Source: Chloroflexota bacterium
GTDB taxonomy: Bacteria > Chloroflexota > UBA11872
Length of the DNA: 50,011 nt
Direction of reading: 5' to 3'
NCBI GenBank assembly: GCA_022825895.1
Contig: JAJDVX010000038.1
Span: 1 to 50,011, forward strand
Part shown: positions 1-8,586 of the stretch, piece after piece
How the letters are laid out: each line of letters begins with the position of its first letter
How positions within the stretch are numbered: position 1 is the stretch's first letter
Program-made: the position numbers and the translations under genes
The notes under the pieces: generated by a model
Databases searched by the model: none
What the model was told of the DNA's origin: nothing
The model's input: the letters and a program-made list of their open reading frames with translations, nothing else

Positions 1-253
1 CCGGAGCCTGCGTTACGCGCCGGCGAAGGCTCGGATCGCTTGGCGCAGCGCGTGTGGCGCGTTGTTGCGACGGGCTCATCCCACGGGATAGCCGTGCCTG
101 GCGGTGAAGTCGCGGCGGCCATTCGGTTGCCGTCCGACACCAGCATCGCGCACAATCCTCGCGATGAACCAGCGCAACTCGAACCGCAGGCGGATCGTCG
201 AGGGATTGCCTTATTGCTCTCACTGAGCTGGCCGCCGCCCTGCTAGACACTCA
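1..253. other. Left-edge region with no supported gene
   Basis: This GC-rich stretch lies upstream of the reverse transcriptase. The only open frame of any length (40-246) has no recognisable motif and no convincing ribosome binding site, so I do not call it. The reverse transcriptase frame is closed by a TGA at 224-226, so that protein cannot begin further left than 254. The region could hold the promoter or a template RNA for the reverse transcriptase, but I found no structure that shows this. Confidence 0.4.
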
Positions 254-1498
254 GTGAACAACAGCAAACCACTCATCGAGCGGATTCTCGAAACGCGAAA
301 TCTGAATAGCGCTTGGCACGCCGTCACCGACCGCAAGAATCGAACCGCTCGAGGCTCCGACGGCGAGACGATTGCGGCATTCGCGGTGCGACGCCCCCAA
401 AACCTCGCATCAATACGCGACCAAATAAAAGCTGGCACATACAGATTCCGACCGCTGGTTCGGCGGCAGCTAGAAAAGAAGTCAGGCGGCATACGTGAGC
501 TTCGAATCCCAGCCATTCGAGACAGGGTTGTCCTTCGGGCGATTCATCAAAAACTGAATTCCCACCAACTGCTTCGCCCAGTCTTTCGCAATGAAAGCAA
601 TTTCGCTTATCGACCCCGCGTGCCTATGAAGCTCATGGTTGACAAGATCAGCAAATTAAGGAAGAACTACAACTGGGTGATGACTGCGGACATTATAGAG
701 TTTTTTGACAAAATCGACCCTAAACTGGCGATTTCTCATCTGGAGTGGATGACGAAAGACGATTCGATCAGTCACTTAGTACGGGACGCACTGACAGTCC
801 GTACAATTGACCCAACAGACTCATCTGCCGAAGACGAATACGAGGAGGAGTTTGACGAGGACCCGGTAACTGGACTACCTCAAGGATTGGCCATATCGCC
901 GGTACTTTCAAATATTGTGCTTCTGGACTTCGATAGACAGTCCATACAAAAAGGTTTCAGGATAATTCGATACGCCGACGACATCATAGCATTCTGCAAG
1001 TCGAAGGACGATACATATCGAGCCCACGATCATTGCAAAAAGGTGCTTGGCAATCTAGATCTTCAGATCAGATCTTTGGAGTCAGAGAGCGACAAGAAGG
1101 CTTCGTTAATTCAGAAAATAGACGAAGGGTTTTCCTTTGTCGGCCTCGACTATCATGGATCGGTGATTAAGCCGTCCAATGAAAAAATAAGGGAATTTGA
1201 GGAACGTATAGAGGAAATAGTGACTGGACAGGAAAGGAACGGCGCCTCGTCAATATATCGGCAGATTCACGCGTATTCTGACGGATGGTTTGGTGCGTAC
1301 GGACCGTTTTGCGATCCGGAGGTCCTAAGAGATACCGCCGAGCGGGCGGACCGAATCGTCCTGAACTGGATGCACGGCAAGTACAAGACATTGGGGCTGA
1401 CTGCCGGCACCGGCCAATTTAGAAGAGGCAGGGCACGATTCTTGTCACCCCACGTGGCGCGCACCGCTGAGCGCCAAATCCGTCGGCGGAGACACTAA
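254..1498 (+). CDS. Reverse transcriptase, group II-like or unknown-group type
   Basis: RNA-directed DNA polymerase of 414 aa. The palm-domain blocks appear in order: KKSGGIRELRIP (about 75-86), the first catalytic Asp in TADIIEFFD (D146), LPQGLAISP (208-216) and RYADDIIAF (239-247, catalytic D242 and D243), then FVGLDYHG (296-303). No HNH endonuclease or full maturase domain follows; only about 110 residues remain, ending in a basic tail. An unusually acidic stretch (about 186-204) sits between the first Asp block and the PQG block. The start is GTG at 254, because a stop at 224-226 closes the frame and no earlier start follows it. The gene is visibly AT-richer than the exporter downstream, which suggests transfer. 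Group II intron RTs normally read PQGGVISP and retron RTs PQGAPTSP, so PQGLAISP fits neither cleanly. Family-level RT identity is safe; the role (defence RT, intron remnant, retron) is open. Confidence 0.9.
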   Translation: MNNSKPLIERILETRNLNSAWHAVTDRKNRTARGSDGETIAAFAVRRPQNLASIRDQIKAGTYRFRPLVRRQLEKKSGGIRELRIPAIRDRVVLRAIHQKLNSHQLLRPVFRNESNFAYRPRVPMKLMVDKISKLRKNYNWVMTADIIEFFDKIDPKLAISHLEWMTKDDSISHLVRDALTVRTIDPTDSSAEDEYEEEFDEDPVTGLPQGLAISPVLSNIVLLDFDRQSIQKGFRIIRYADDIIAFCKSKDDTYRAHDHCKKVLGNLDLQIRSLESESDKKASLIQKIDEGFSFVGLDYHGSVIKPSNEKIREFEERIEEIVTGQERNGASSIYRQIHAYSDGWFGAYGPFCDPEVLRDTAERADRIVLNWMHGKYKTLGLTAGTGQFRRGRARFLSPHVARTAERQIRRRRH

Positions 1499-1543
1499 GG
1501 CTTGAATGACTAGAGGGCGAAGTATTCGTTCGCCAGTCGGGCA

Positions 1544-3163
1544 ATGAGAGCAAGTACAGCCCACGATCCAGCCGGCTCCTCCACGCCGCTGCCGCGGCGG
1601 CAGGTGGTGTTGACGATGGGCGGGTTGATGCTGGCGATTTTCCTGGCGTCGCTGGATCAGACGGTGGTGAGTACGGCGATGCCGCGGATCATTGCGGACC
1701 TGGGCGGGTTTGACCGGTTCACGTGGGTGACGACGGCGTACCTGGTGGCTTCGACCACGACGGTGCCGATCGTGGGGCGGCTGTCGGACCTGTATGGCCG
1801 GAAGGCGTTCTTCCTGGGCGGAATCGTGGTGTTCCTGGTGGGGTCGGTGCTGGCGGGGGTGAGCCAGACGATGGATCAGTTGATCGCCTTCCGGGCCATC
1901 CAGGGCATTGGCGGGGGGAGCATGATGGCGCTGTCGTTTACGACGGTGGGCGACCTGTTTCCGCCGGCGGAGCGCGGCAAGTACCAGGGGATCGTGGCGT
2001 CGGTGTTCGGGCTGTCGTCGGTGATCGGTCCGACGCTGGGCGGTTTCATCACCGACACGCTGTCGTGGAACTGGGTGTTCTACGTGAATGTGCCGCTGGG
2101 GCTGCCGGTGATCGCGCTGTTTATCCGGTTCTTCCCGAACACGCGGCCCGAGAAGCGCAGCTATCGGCTGGACTACGCCGGGATGGCGCTGCTGGTGCTG
2201 GTGGTGGTGCCACTGCTGGTCGGGCTGTCGCTGGCCGGGGTGCAGTTCGAATGGCTGTCGCTGCAGATCGTGGGAATCCTGGTGTTCGCGGCGGTGATGA
2301 CGGTGATCTTCATCCTGGTGGAGCGGCGGGCGGCGGACCCGATCATGCCGCTGGGGATCTACGCGAACCGGGTGGTCAGCATCTCGCTGGTGGCCGTGTT
2401 CATCACGGGGTTCGCGATGTTCGGGTCGATCATCTTCATCCCGCTGTTCTTCCAGGGTGTGCTGGGGGCTTCGGCCACGAGCAGCGGCTCGTTCATGACG
2501 CCGATGATGATGAGCATGGTGGTGGCCGCCACGCTGTCGGGGCAGGCGCTGTCGCGGCTGGGCGGGCATTACCGGCTGCAAGGGCTGATGGGGATCGGCG
2601 TCATGGCCGGGGGCATGGTGATGACTTCGCGGATGACGCCCGACACCTCGTTCGGGCAGGCGGTGGCCAGCATCATGGTGACGGGGCTGGGGCTGGGGAT
2701 GACGTTTCCGAGCTTCACGATCGCCGTGCAGAACGCCGCGCCGATGGGCCAGTTGGGGGCGGTGACGTCGGCGACGCAGTTCTACAGGTCGATCGGCGGG
2801 GCGCTGGGGCTGGCGGTGCTGGGATCGTTCATGGCCAACCGGTTTGCAGCCGGGCTACAAGAGGCGCTGCCGCCGGCGATCAGGCGGGCGGTGCCGGCGG
2901 ATCAACTGGCACGAATGGAGGAGAACCCGCAGGCGCTGGTGAATCCGCAGGCCCTGGATGCGCTAAGGGCCGGGTTTGCCGAGCGGGGGCCGCAGGGTGC
3001 GGCGGTTTTGGATGAGTTGCTTGGCGCGCTGCGAGAGACGCTGGCGTCGGCGATCGGTTCGGTGTTCGTGGTGGTGGCGGTGGCGCTGGGGATTGCCTTT
3101 GTGGTGACGATTTTTCTGCGGGAGGTGCCACTGCGGGGGCGTGGGCCGGGGCCGGGCGCGTGA
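1544..3163 (+). CDS. MFS drug exporter, DHA2 (EmrB/QacA) family
   Basis: A proton-coupled multidrug antiporter of the 14-helix DHA2 type, 539 aa, in the cytoplasmic membrane. The sequence shows the TM1 motif SLDQTVVSTAMPRI (about 36-49, with the membrane Asp D38), motif A GRLSDLYGRK (78-87) between TM2 and TM3, and the motif C-like GPTLGGF of antiporters in TM5. About fourteen hydrophobic segments follow, and length matches the family. The residues just before the last helices are soluble. No TetR- or MarR-type regulator and no membrane fusion partner lies nearby, so it probably acts alone. The substrate cannot be read from sequence. GC content returns to that of the rest of the window here, unlike the reverse transcriptase to the left. 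Confidence 0.93.
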   Translation: MRASTAHDPAGSSTPLPRRQVVLTMGGLMLAIFLASLDQTVVSTAMPRIIADLGGFDRFTWVTTAYLVASTTTVPIVGRLSDLYGRKAFFLGGIVVFLVGSVLAGVSQTMDQLIAFRAIQGIGGGSMMALSFTTVGDLFPPAERGKYQGIVASVFGLSSVIGPTLGGFITDTLSWNWVFYVNVPLGLPVIALFIRFFPNTRPEKRSYRLDYAGMALLVLVVVPLLVGLSLAGVQFEWLSLQIVGILVFAAVMTVIFILVERRAADPIMPLGIYANRVVSISLVAVFITGFAMFGSIIFIPLFFQGVLGASATSSGSFMTPMMMSMVVAATLSGQALSRLGGHYRLQGLMGIGVMAGGMVMTSRMTPDTSFGQAVASIMVTGLGLGMTFPSFTIAVQNAAPMGQLGAVTSATQFYRSIGGALGLAVLGSFMANRFAAGLQEALPPAIRRAVPADQLARMEENPQALVNPQALDALRAGFAERGPQGAAVLDELLGALRETLASAIGSVFVVVAVALGIAFVVTIFLREVPLRGRGPGPGA

Positions 3164-3239
3164 ACGGACTGGTCCGCGGACTACTGAGGCACGCCGCGAC
3201 GAGGAACCCGAGACCGGGGTGGAGCCGCGCAGGACGGTC

Positions 3240-3659
3240 ATGAAGTCGCGCCGTCGCATGTGGATTGTTGTCGTGCTGGCCGCCAGCCTGTTGCCGCTGA
3301 CGGTCAGTGGGTGTGGCGAGACACCACCTCCTCGTCCGCCTCCGCCGCCGACACCGACCCTGGACGAGCGACGAGTCCAGACTCCGACGGACTTCGGCTA
3401 CAACACGCGGGTGGTCGATGGCGACATCCACGTGTGGCACGCGCCGCATTGCCGGCCGATTCCTCCCGCCGAGTTTGTCGCCTCCGTAATTCTGACCGAC
3501 CTGGATTCCGGGTCCCACCTGTACCTGAATCGGGACGGTTCAGTTCGGACGTCTCCCGCGCCCGATTACCGCACAGACGCGGGTCGGAACCGACTTGCCG
3601 GGGTGCTTAAAAATCATTCCCTGATGGACGTCATCCTCACGCCATTCGAATGCCCGTAG
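3240..3659 (+). CDS. Small secreted lipoprotein, unknown function
   Basis: Predicted lipoprotein of 139 aa. I chose the ATG at 3240 because it gives a clean signal peptide: basic MKSRRR, a hydrophobic core, then the lipobox LTVSGC. The open frame extends upstream to 3141, but that part is Arg-rich, overlaps the exporter and lacks a signal. After the lipidated Cys there is a proline-rich spacer (PPPRPPPPPTPT) and then about 100 residues without a motif I recognise, including WHAPHCRP and a C-terminal FECP. Those two Cys could pair. It follows the exporter on the same strand with a gap of 76 bases, but no functional link is evident. Confidence 0.7.
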   Translation: MKSRRRMWIVVVLAASLLPLTVSGCGETPPPRPPPPPTPTLDERRVQTPTDFGYNTRVVDGDIHVWHAPHCRPIPPAEFVASVILTDLDSGSHLYLNRDGSVRTSPAPDYRTDAGRNRLAGVLKNHSLMDVILTPFECP

Positions 3660-3701
3660 CGCCATTCGCACCAGAGCCCGACCGACCAGCTACATGCCTG
3701 G

Positions 3702-5126
3702 TCAGACGAATTGCAAAGCGAAGAGGCGGGCGCTGCGGAGGGCGAGGCGGAGGCGGACTGGGGTGCCGGGGGATACGCCCAGGTTTGAATCGCCGCCCCA
3801 GGAGACGGGGTGGCGGAGGTAGTTGCCGAGGATGCGGTCGCAGTCGGCGAGGGTGCGTCCGGGTACCGGTCGACCCTCAGCATCCTGGATTTCGACGCGG
3901 CCTTCGCCGGACGCGGAGGCGTCGACGTTGAGTTCCAGGGTTGAGCCATCGAGGGTGAGCGGGCGGGTGACGAGTTCGCCGCCGGTGTAGGGGAAGTTGG
4001 CGCTGACGAAGCCGTCGAGGCGCTGCTCGGTCCAGCGAATGACGCCGCCGGGGTTGTTCTGGCGCTTGTGGCCGTGGGATTGGTCGTACGCGGTGTGGTA
4101 CTGGAGCACGGTGTCGCCGCGCACCAGGAGGCCCTGGACCGCGTAGCACATGCGCTGGCCTGGGCCTTCGGCATCGATGCCGACGTAGGGTCGGCGGTCG
4201 GGGCGGTCCCAGGCAATGCCGTCGCGACTGACGGCGAGCTGGATGTCCATGAGGCCGTCGTTGCGGGGCGGGTCGACGTCGTCCATCTCGTCGGGCGTGA
4301 AGTGGTGGTACATGGACATGGTGGCCAGGTAGACGTCGTCGGCCGCGGGGTACTTGACGACGGACGGGGTGTAGATGTCCATGTCGGGCGGATCGTCGTC
4401 GTCGCAGGCAATCACGATGGGCAGCTGCTCGATGATGTGCCGGTCGCTTTCCTCGTTCGACAGGTCCCAGCCGTCGCGGCTGGTGAGGTCGTCGGTCTCC
4501 CAGCGCGCCACGGCGCGGCGGCGGCGGCCATCGGGATGGTGGGAGAAGCCGCGGAAGTAGGCGACGTAGCGTTCGATGCGGTCGTCCCAGAAGGCCATGT
4601 TCTGGGTGTCGCCGGCGCGCCGAATGCCGTTGCAGCCGAGTTCGCGGAAGACGTAGCCGTCGGGCGAGGCGAAGACGCCGTAGCCGACGCCTCCCGGATC
4701 ATCCTCCAGGCTGAGGCCGAAGGTCTTATAGCGCTCGGAGGGAGGGGCGGTCGGGTCGATGAAGACGTTGGATCGCTTGGGCTTGGGCGGGATGATATTC
4801 ATGTCGCGGCGGCCGTTGAGCTCAACCAGGCCGAGGTTGGGTTTGCGCCAGTGGCGTCCGTCCTCGGATTCGGCGTAGCCAAAGCGCGCGGACTCGAGGC
4901 CCCTGCGGATGACGGACGCGAGATACCAGCAGCGGCCCAGGCCGTTGTCGTCCAGGACGGTGTTCTGGAAGTGGATGTGGTGTTCCCAAGCGCGGTCGCG
5001 TCCGATGGCGATGCCGCCGAGGCGGGGCGGGTTGACGCCGAGTGAGACGCCGGAGATTCGATCGGCGAGCGAGAGATCGATGAAGAGGTGCTTGCGCGAG
5101 CCGAGGTGGGTTACATCAGTGCTCAT
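3702..5126 (-). CDS. Five-bladed propeller hydrolase-like protein, paralogue 1
   Basis: A 474-aa protein resembling the GH32/GH43 five-bladed beta-propeller superfamily. Repeated blade motifs of the type YAESEDGRHWRKPNLGL are visible, and similar Y-x-S-x-DG-x-x-W elements recur. A C-terminal beta-rich region of about 120 residues contains a PVPGRTLADCD element. It is clearly paralogous to the proteins at 13932-15359 and 21552-23177, which share the SEDG-W-KP-LGL motif, the C-terminal V-x-G-x-x-x-x-DC motif and the length. There is no signal peptide, so it is probably cytoplasmic. The predicted role is cleavage or modification of an imported oligosaccharide. I cannot name the substrate or assign catalytic acids with confidence. 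The start is ATG at 5126, with a weak ribosome binding site. Confidence 0.7.
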   Translation of the reverse strand: MSTDVTHLGSRKHLFIDLSLADRISGVSLGVNPPRLGGIAIGRDRAWEHHIHFQNTVLDDNGLGRCWYLASVIRRGLESARFGYAESEDGRHWRKPNLGLVELNGRRDMNIIPPKPKRSNVFIDPTAPPSERYKTFGLSLEDDPGGVGYGVFASPDGYVFRELGCNGIRRAGDTQNMAFWDDRIERYVAYFRGFSHHPDGRRRRAVARWETDDLTSRDGWDLSNEESDRHIIEQLPIVIACDDDDPPDMDIYTPSVVKYPAADDVYLATMSMYHHFTPDEMDDVDPPRNDGLMDIQLAVSRDGIAWDRPDRRPYVGIDAEGPGQRMCYAVQGLLVRGDTVLQYHTAYDQSHGHKRQNNPGGVIRWTEQRLDGFVSANFPYTGGELVTRPLTLDGSTLELNVDASASGEGRVEIQDAEGRPVPGRTLADCDRILGNYLRHPVSWGGDSNLGVSPGTPVRLRLALRSARLFALQFV

Positions 5127-5237
5127 TGCTTCAACCCCACGTTTCCATGAATCCAGGCGGACCGCACCTCACTGTGCGCCAGTGCCCTGGCTGTGGCAAC
5201 AGCGCGAGTCGCCGGGAACTGGCGGATACCCTGCGGC

Positions 5238-7757
5238 ATGGACCACATCACAGAGCCAAATAGTCAAGTCACGACGCAGCGCGTGCCGGGGCTGAGCTTA
5301 TTCGCCGACCGGCGGATCAGGTGGCCCGTACAGGCGGCCGCCGCCGCGACGCTGTATATCGCGGCGGCGCTGGCCAGCCTGCCGCCGTTGCCCGGGGACC
5401 AGTTTCACCTTGGGCACAAGGACAACGTGCTGTTCCTGTATTCGATGGAGTGGGCGCGGGTGTCGCTGTTCAGCGAGCCGCAGCGGTTCTTTGAGGGCCT
5501 CATGTACTACGGCATGGGCGATTCGGTGTTCTATACGCACCTGCTGCTGGGCGGACTGCCGGTGTACGCGCCGGTGGCGACGCTGTTCGGGCCCGGGGTG
5601 GGCATCAACGTGCTCACCATCGCCAGCCCGGTCCTGAATGCGGCGGCCGCGGCGGCGGCGGCCTGGGTTCTGCTGGGCCGGTGGGCGCCGGCCGTCCTGG
5701 CCGGGTTTGTTTTTGGGTTTGCGCCAATTTCGCAGGAGTTTTTCCAGTACCACCACCTGTTGATGGCCTGGTGGACGCCGCTGGCGCTGGCGTGCTGGTT
5801 CGCGTTTCTGCGGCGGCCGACGTGGTGGACGTTCAGCGGGGCGTGGGTTTGCGTGTTCATCCAGTTCGCGACCGGCGTGTACCTGGGCTTTATCGCGCTG
5901 GTCACGTTGCTTGTGCTGATCGGCGCCGCCGTCGCTTCCAGACGCCTGCCGGCGGTGGACCGACGGCTGGCGGTGCAGGCGGTCGCGGGCACGGCGGTTG
6001 GCGCCCTACCGTTCGTGCCGCTGCTGGCCGGCTATCTAGGCTTCTGGATGGACAACCAGGAGGTGCGAACGATTGACGAGGCCCGGCAGCTGAGCGCGCG
6101 ACTGCCGGACTACCTGCCAACGGCCGCGCGGTCGCATTACTGGTTCCGGGCGGCCGCCGAGCGCGTGCAGGGGTTTGACGTCAGCTTTCCGGCCCTCGTG
6201 CCGGCCGTGCTGGCCTGCCTGGGGCTGGCCGCAGGTACCGCGACGCGGCGCTTGCGCCGGGTGACGCTTGGGTTGGGGCTCAGCGGCCTGCTGATCTTCG
6301 TCCTGACGCTGGGGCCGGAACTCTGGTGGAACGGCGAATTGACGGGCATCGGACTGCCGTTTGCCGCCGCGTACGCGCTTGTTCCGGGATTCGCCGCGAT
6401 GCGGAATCCGCAGTCCCTAGCCGTTGGAATGGTGCTGGCGATGGCTTTGCTCGGCGCCATTGCTTTGGACCGGATGTTGCGATGGCGACGGTTGGGGGGG
6501 TGGGCAGCCGGGGCCGTGGGATTGGCTGCATTTGGGTTTCTCGTATTGGAATTCGCTCGCGTGCCGACGTCGGGGGCGCCGATTCCGTACGACCGGAATC
6601 TGCAGGCGGCGCTGGCCGAGGCGCCGGAGGGGCCCGTGGCCTTTATTCCACTTGCCGGCGAGCGACTTGGTTTGGACGTCGAGCAGATTCACGAGCACCA
6701 GGTTCGGAATGTCGAGCGCGCCCTGTGGACGCTGAACGGGGGGCGCCAGCCGATTGTGGATGGGTATTCCGGATACGAGCCGCGCGGCACGTCGCAACTG
6801 GGACGGATGACGTACTGGGCGGATGACGGGAACCGGCGAGACGTGCTGGAGGCGCTGGTTGGCTTTGGCGTTCGAACGGTCGTGCTGGACCGGGAGTACC
6901 TGGCTCCGGACCAGACGGAGGCATGGCTGGCGACCATTCAAACCGTGCAGCCGTTGGCGGCGGCGCGCGAGACGCAGCGGTTCATTGTCATCGACGTGGG
7001 TCCGCCCAGCACGCCGCCGAACAGTTCGTTGACCGATGTCGAGTTGCGGCTGGGATTGGCGTCCAAGATAGCGCCGGAGGCCACGGTCGACCTTTCGGTC
7101 ACGTTTTCCAACCCGGCCGACCGGCCGTGGGTTCCGGCATCAGGCCGGGGAATCGCATCGGGCGTCCTGGTCTGGGAGCGGCCGGGGGGAGGCGAGGCTG
7201 TTCGGCAGGACATCCGGCTGCGGCTGCCGCCGGTGATCGCCGCCGGAGCGATGGCTCCGGCGCTTGAGCTGATTAGTACACGGTCGCCTGCGGATCCCGG
7301 CCGATACCGGGTGCGGCTGGTGATTGACGATGCACCGGAGGCATCGATGGACGTCGAGGTTCGCGCTTCGAGTGAAGACGCGCTCTCCGCCCTTGCCGCG
7401 GAGTTTCGCATCCTGAAGCTGCCGACCTGCCTGCGCGCGGGGACGACCTCGCTGGCCCAGGTGCAGGCGGTGAATGTTGGCGCCGAGCCGTGGGGCCAGG
7501 ATCATTTGCTCGGGTTTCGCTGGTCGACGGCGGACGACCGCTTCATCCTGCAACGACTGGAGGACCTGGAAGGGCGGCTGCTGCAAGTCCAGACCTATCA
7601 AGGGCAGGGAATCAGGACGGGATCTGGGATGGTATTTGCGGGGGGCATTGAGGCGCCGACCGGACCGGGCGCTTATCTACTGACGCTGGGGATGGTCGAG
7701 GATTCGTGGTTCGGGGAGATCAAGCTGCCAGTCGAGGTGCGGGAAGACTGCGGCTGA
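5238..7757 (+). CDS. Large polytopic membrane protein, GT-C glycosyltransferase-like
   Basis: An 839-aa protein from the ATG at 5238; a GTG at 5193 would add 15 residues. The first 440 or so residues hold about ten to twelve hydrophobic helices, including long Ala/Leu-rich segments and a WW-rich region. The early extracytoplasmic loop after TM1 and the alternating long and short loops resemble GT-C fold transferases and YfhO-like membrane proteins. The rest is a soluble, probably extracytoplasmic region of about 400 residues. Its first part resembles the domain that follows the helices in such enzymes (GFGVRTVVLDREY), and its last 200 residues look like two beta-sandwich domains. I see no undisputed catalytic Asp motif, so glycosyl transfer from a lipid carrier is an inference. 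It may help build the cell envelope. Confidence 0.6.
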   Translation: MDHITEPNSQVTTQRVPGLSLFADRRIRWPVQAAAAATLYIAAALASLPPLPGDQFHLGHKDNVLFLYSMEWARVSLFSEPQRFFEGLMYYGMGDSVFYTHLLLGGLPVYAPVATLFGPGVGINVLTIASPVLNAAAAAAAAWVLLGRWAPAVLAGFVFGFAPISQEFFQYHHLLMAWWTPLALACWFAFLRRPTWWTFSGAWVCVFIQFATGVYLGFIALVTLLVLIGAAVASRRLPAVDRRLAVQAVAGTAVGALPFVPLLAGYLGFWMDNQEVRTIDEARQLSARLPDYLPTAARSHYWFRAAAERVQGFDVSFPALVPAVLACLGLAAGTATRRLRRVTLGLGLSGLLIFVLTLGPELWWNGELTGIGLPFAAAYALVPGFAAMRNPQSLAVGMVLAMALLGAIALDRMLRWRRLGGWAAGAVGLAAFGFLVLEFARVPTSGAPIPYDRNLQAALAEAPEGPVAFIPLAGERLGLDVEQIHEHQVRNVERALWTLNGGRQPIVDGYSGYEPRGTSQLGRMTYWADDGNRRDVLEALVGFGVRTVVLDREYLAPDQTEAWLATIQTVQPLAAARETQRFIVIDVGPPSTPPNSSLTDVELRLGLASKIAPEATVDLSVTFSNPADRPWVPASGRGIASGVLVWERPGGGEAVRQDIRLRLPPVIAAGAMAPALELISTRSPADPGRYRVRLVIDDAPEASMDVEVRASSEDALSALAAEFRILKLPTCLRAGTTSLAQVQAVNVGAEPWGQDHLLGFRWSTADDRFILQRLEDLEGRLLQVQTYQGQGIRTGSGMVFAGGIEAPTGPGAYLLTLGMVEDSWFGEIKLPVEVREDCG

Positions 7758-7840
7758 GGCCCGCCATTGTTGTTGGCGGCGGCGAGCATGCGACAATGGG
7801 TTGGTTTAGCCAGCGACTCCGCCACACAAGGGAGCACACG

Positions 7841-8092
7841 ATGGGACGCGGCGCCCGAGTTTCGATCGAATACTGCAGCCAATGAAACTATCTCCCTAAA
7901 GCCGTCCGTGCGACGGAAGAGATCCTGGGAGAGCATGGCACCGACGTTGGCGAGATGACGCTGATGCCTTCGGGCGGCGGCGTGTTCGAGGTAGTCGTCG
8001 ACGGGGACCTGGTGTTCTCGAAGAAGGCGCTGGGACGTCATGCGGAGGACGGAGAGGTCCTGCCGCTGGTGAGCGCGGCGATTTCGGGCTAG
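7841..8092 (+). CDS. SelW/Rdx-family selenoprotein with in-frame UGA (Sec15)
   Basis: A thioredoxin-fold-like selenoprotein of 83 residues, if the UGA at 7883-7885 is read as selenocysteine. From the ATG at 7841 (GGGAG at 7829-7833 as ribosome binding site) the frame reads VSIEYCSQ, then UGA, then NYLPKAVRATEEIL. SelW/Rdx proteins have exactly this architecture: a first beta strand, CxxC or CxxU, then NYLP/NY-like residues and a helix. The conserved C-terminal half is also present: PSGGGVFEVVVDGDLVFSKK (about 43-62) and GRHAEDGEV. The normal stop is the TAG at 8090-8092. Nothing else in the frame is interrupted, so UGA at the resolving Cys position is unlikely to be a random nonsense mutation. 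The likely role is a redox-active oxidoreductase; partners are unknown. Stop-based gene calling would miss it or begin at M39. Confidence 0.85.
7886..7932 (+). promoter_or_regulatory. Bacterial SECIS-like hairpin after the UGA
   Basis: Immediately after the UGA the coding RNA can fold into a two-part stem. The outer stem is TCTCCC (7891-7896) with GGGAGA (7927-7932). The apical stem is CCGTC (7902-7906) with GACGG (7912-7916), around a five-base loop CGTGC. The loop carries a G at its second position, 22 to 23 bases after the UGA. Bacterial SECIS elements are described as hairpins just downstream of UGA, with a small apical loop and a G in its first two bases, roughly 16 to 37 bases from the codon. 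This fits that model, and such an element would recruit SelB. Confidence 0.7.
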
Positions 8093-8109
8093 CTCAACTG
8101 ATCGACGAA

Positions 8110-8150
8110 CGGGCCACGGTGCCGGACAAAGAGTCCGGCACCGTGGCCCG
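8110..8150 (+). terminator. Strong hairpin terminator after the selenoprotein gene
   Basis: A perfect 18-bp inverted repeat with a 5-base loop: arms 8110-8127 and 8133-8150, loop AAAGA at 8128-8132. No run of T follows at once (GATTCGATT), so it may be rho-assisted or act as an mRNA stabiliser. It lies 17 bases after the TAG of the SelW-like gene and separates it from the next small gene. Confidence 0.7.
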
Positions 8151-8345
8151 ATTCGATTAACGGAGTCAACCTGGCAGCGGTGACTCGCGAGGGCAGGGTC
8201 CGCGTCGGCTCGATCTGACCCACCGCCCTGAGGTTCGAATTACGGCCTGAGGGCTATGATCTGGCAGGCTCTCTTGCTGGGCGGTGTGGCGAGCCACCAT
8301 CGTCCGGACGACAGGAATCCGGAACTGAGGTTCACGGATGAGCCG

Positions 8346-8540
8346 ATGACGGCCGAGCTAAACGCTCTCGACATTGAGCGTCGGCTGACCAGAATTGATG
8401 CGATCGTAGCCACCGTCGCAACCAAGGCCGATTTGCACGCGCTGGAGACGCGCCTGATCAGGTGGATGGTTGGGTCGGTAGTCGCCGCATCGGTGGCCAG
8501 CGGCACGATTGTGTCGGTGATCAGCCGGTTCTGGACCTAG
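8346..8540 (+). CDS. Small coiled-coil membrane-anchored protein, copy 1
   Basis: A 64-aa protein. It has an amphipathic N-terminal helix (ELNALDIERRLTRIDAIVA), the element ATKADLHALETRLIRWM, and a C-terminal hydrophobic segment (about 44-60) ending in RFWT. The open frame runs upstream to 8256, but I chose the ATG at 8346 because MTAEL aligns with the MTVDL start of the two paralogues at 23219-23479 and 23571-23810, all three sharing IERRLT, ATKAD and RWM. The pattern of short coiled coil plus one membrane helix resembles DUF1640/CCDC90-type or phage-like small membrane proteins. This copy has the shortest coiled coil of the three. Function unknown. Confidence 0.65.
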   Translation: MTAELNALDIERRLTRIDAIVATVATKADLHALETRLIRWMVGSVVAASVASGTIVSVISRFWT

Positions 8541-8586
8541 ACGCGGCGACAGACCAGCCACGAAGCGAAGGCGTGGTCTGCCTGGG

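Noticed and set aside
1445..2581. 378-aa minus-strand frame across the exporter
   Set aside because: Its His/Gln/Arg-rich product is the usual antisense shadow of a membrane protein gene and has no start signal or motif.
7917..8092. Calling the SelW region a truncated pseudogene after the UGA
   Set aside because: The UGA falls exactly at the position of the second Cys of CxxC, the rest is intact and a SECIS-like hairpin follows, so Sec coding is the better reading.
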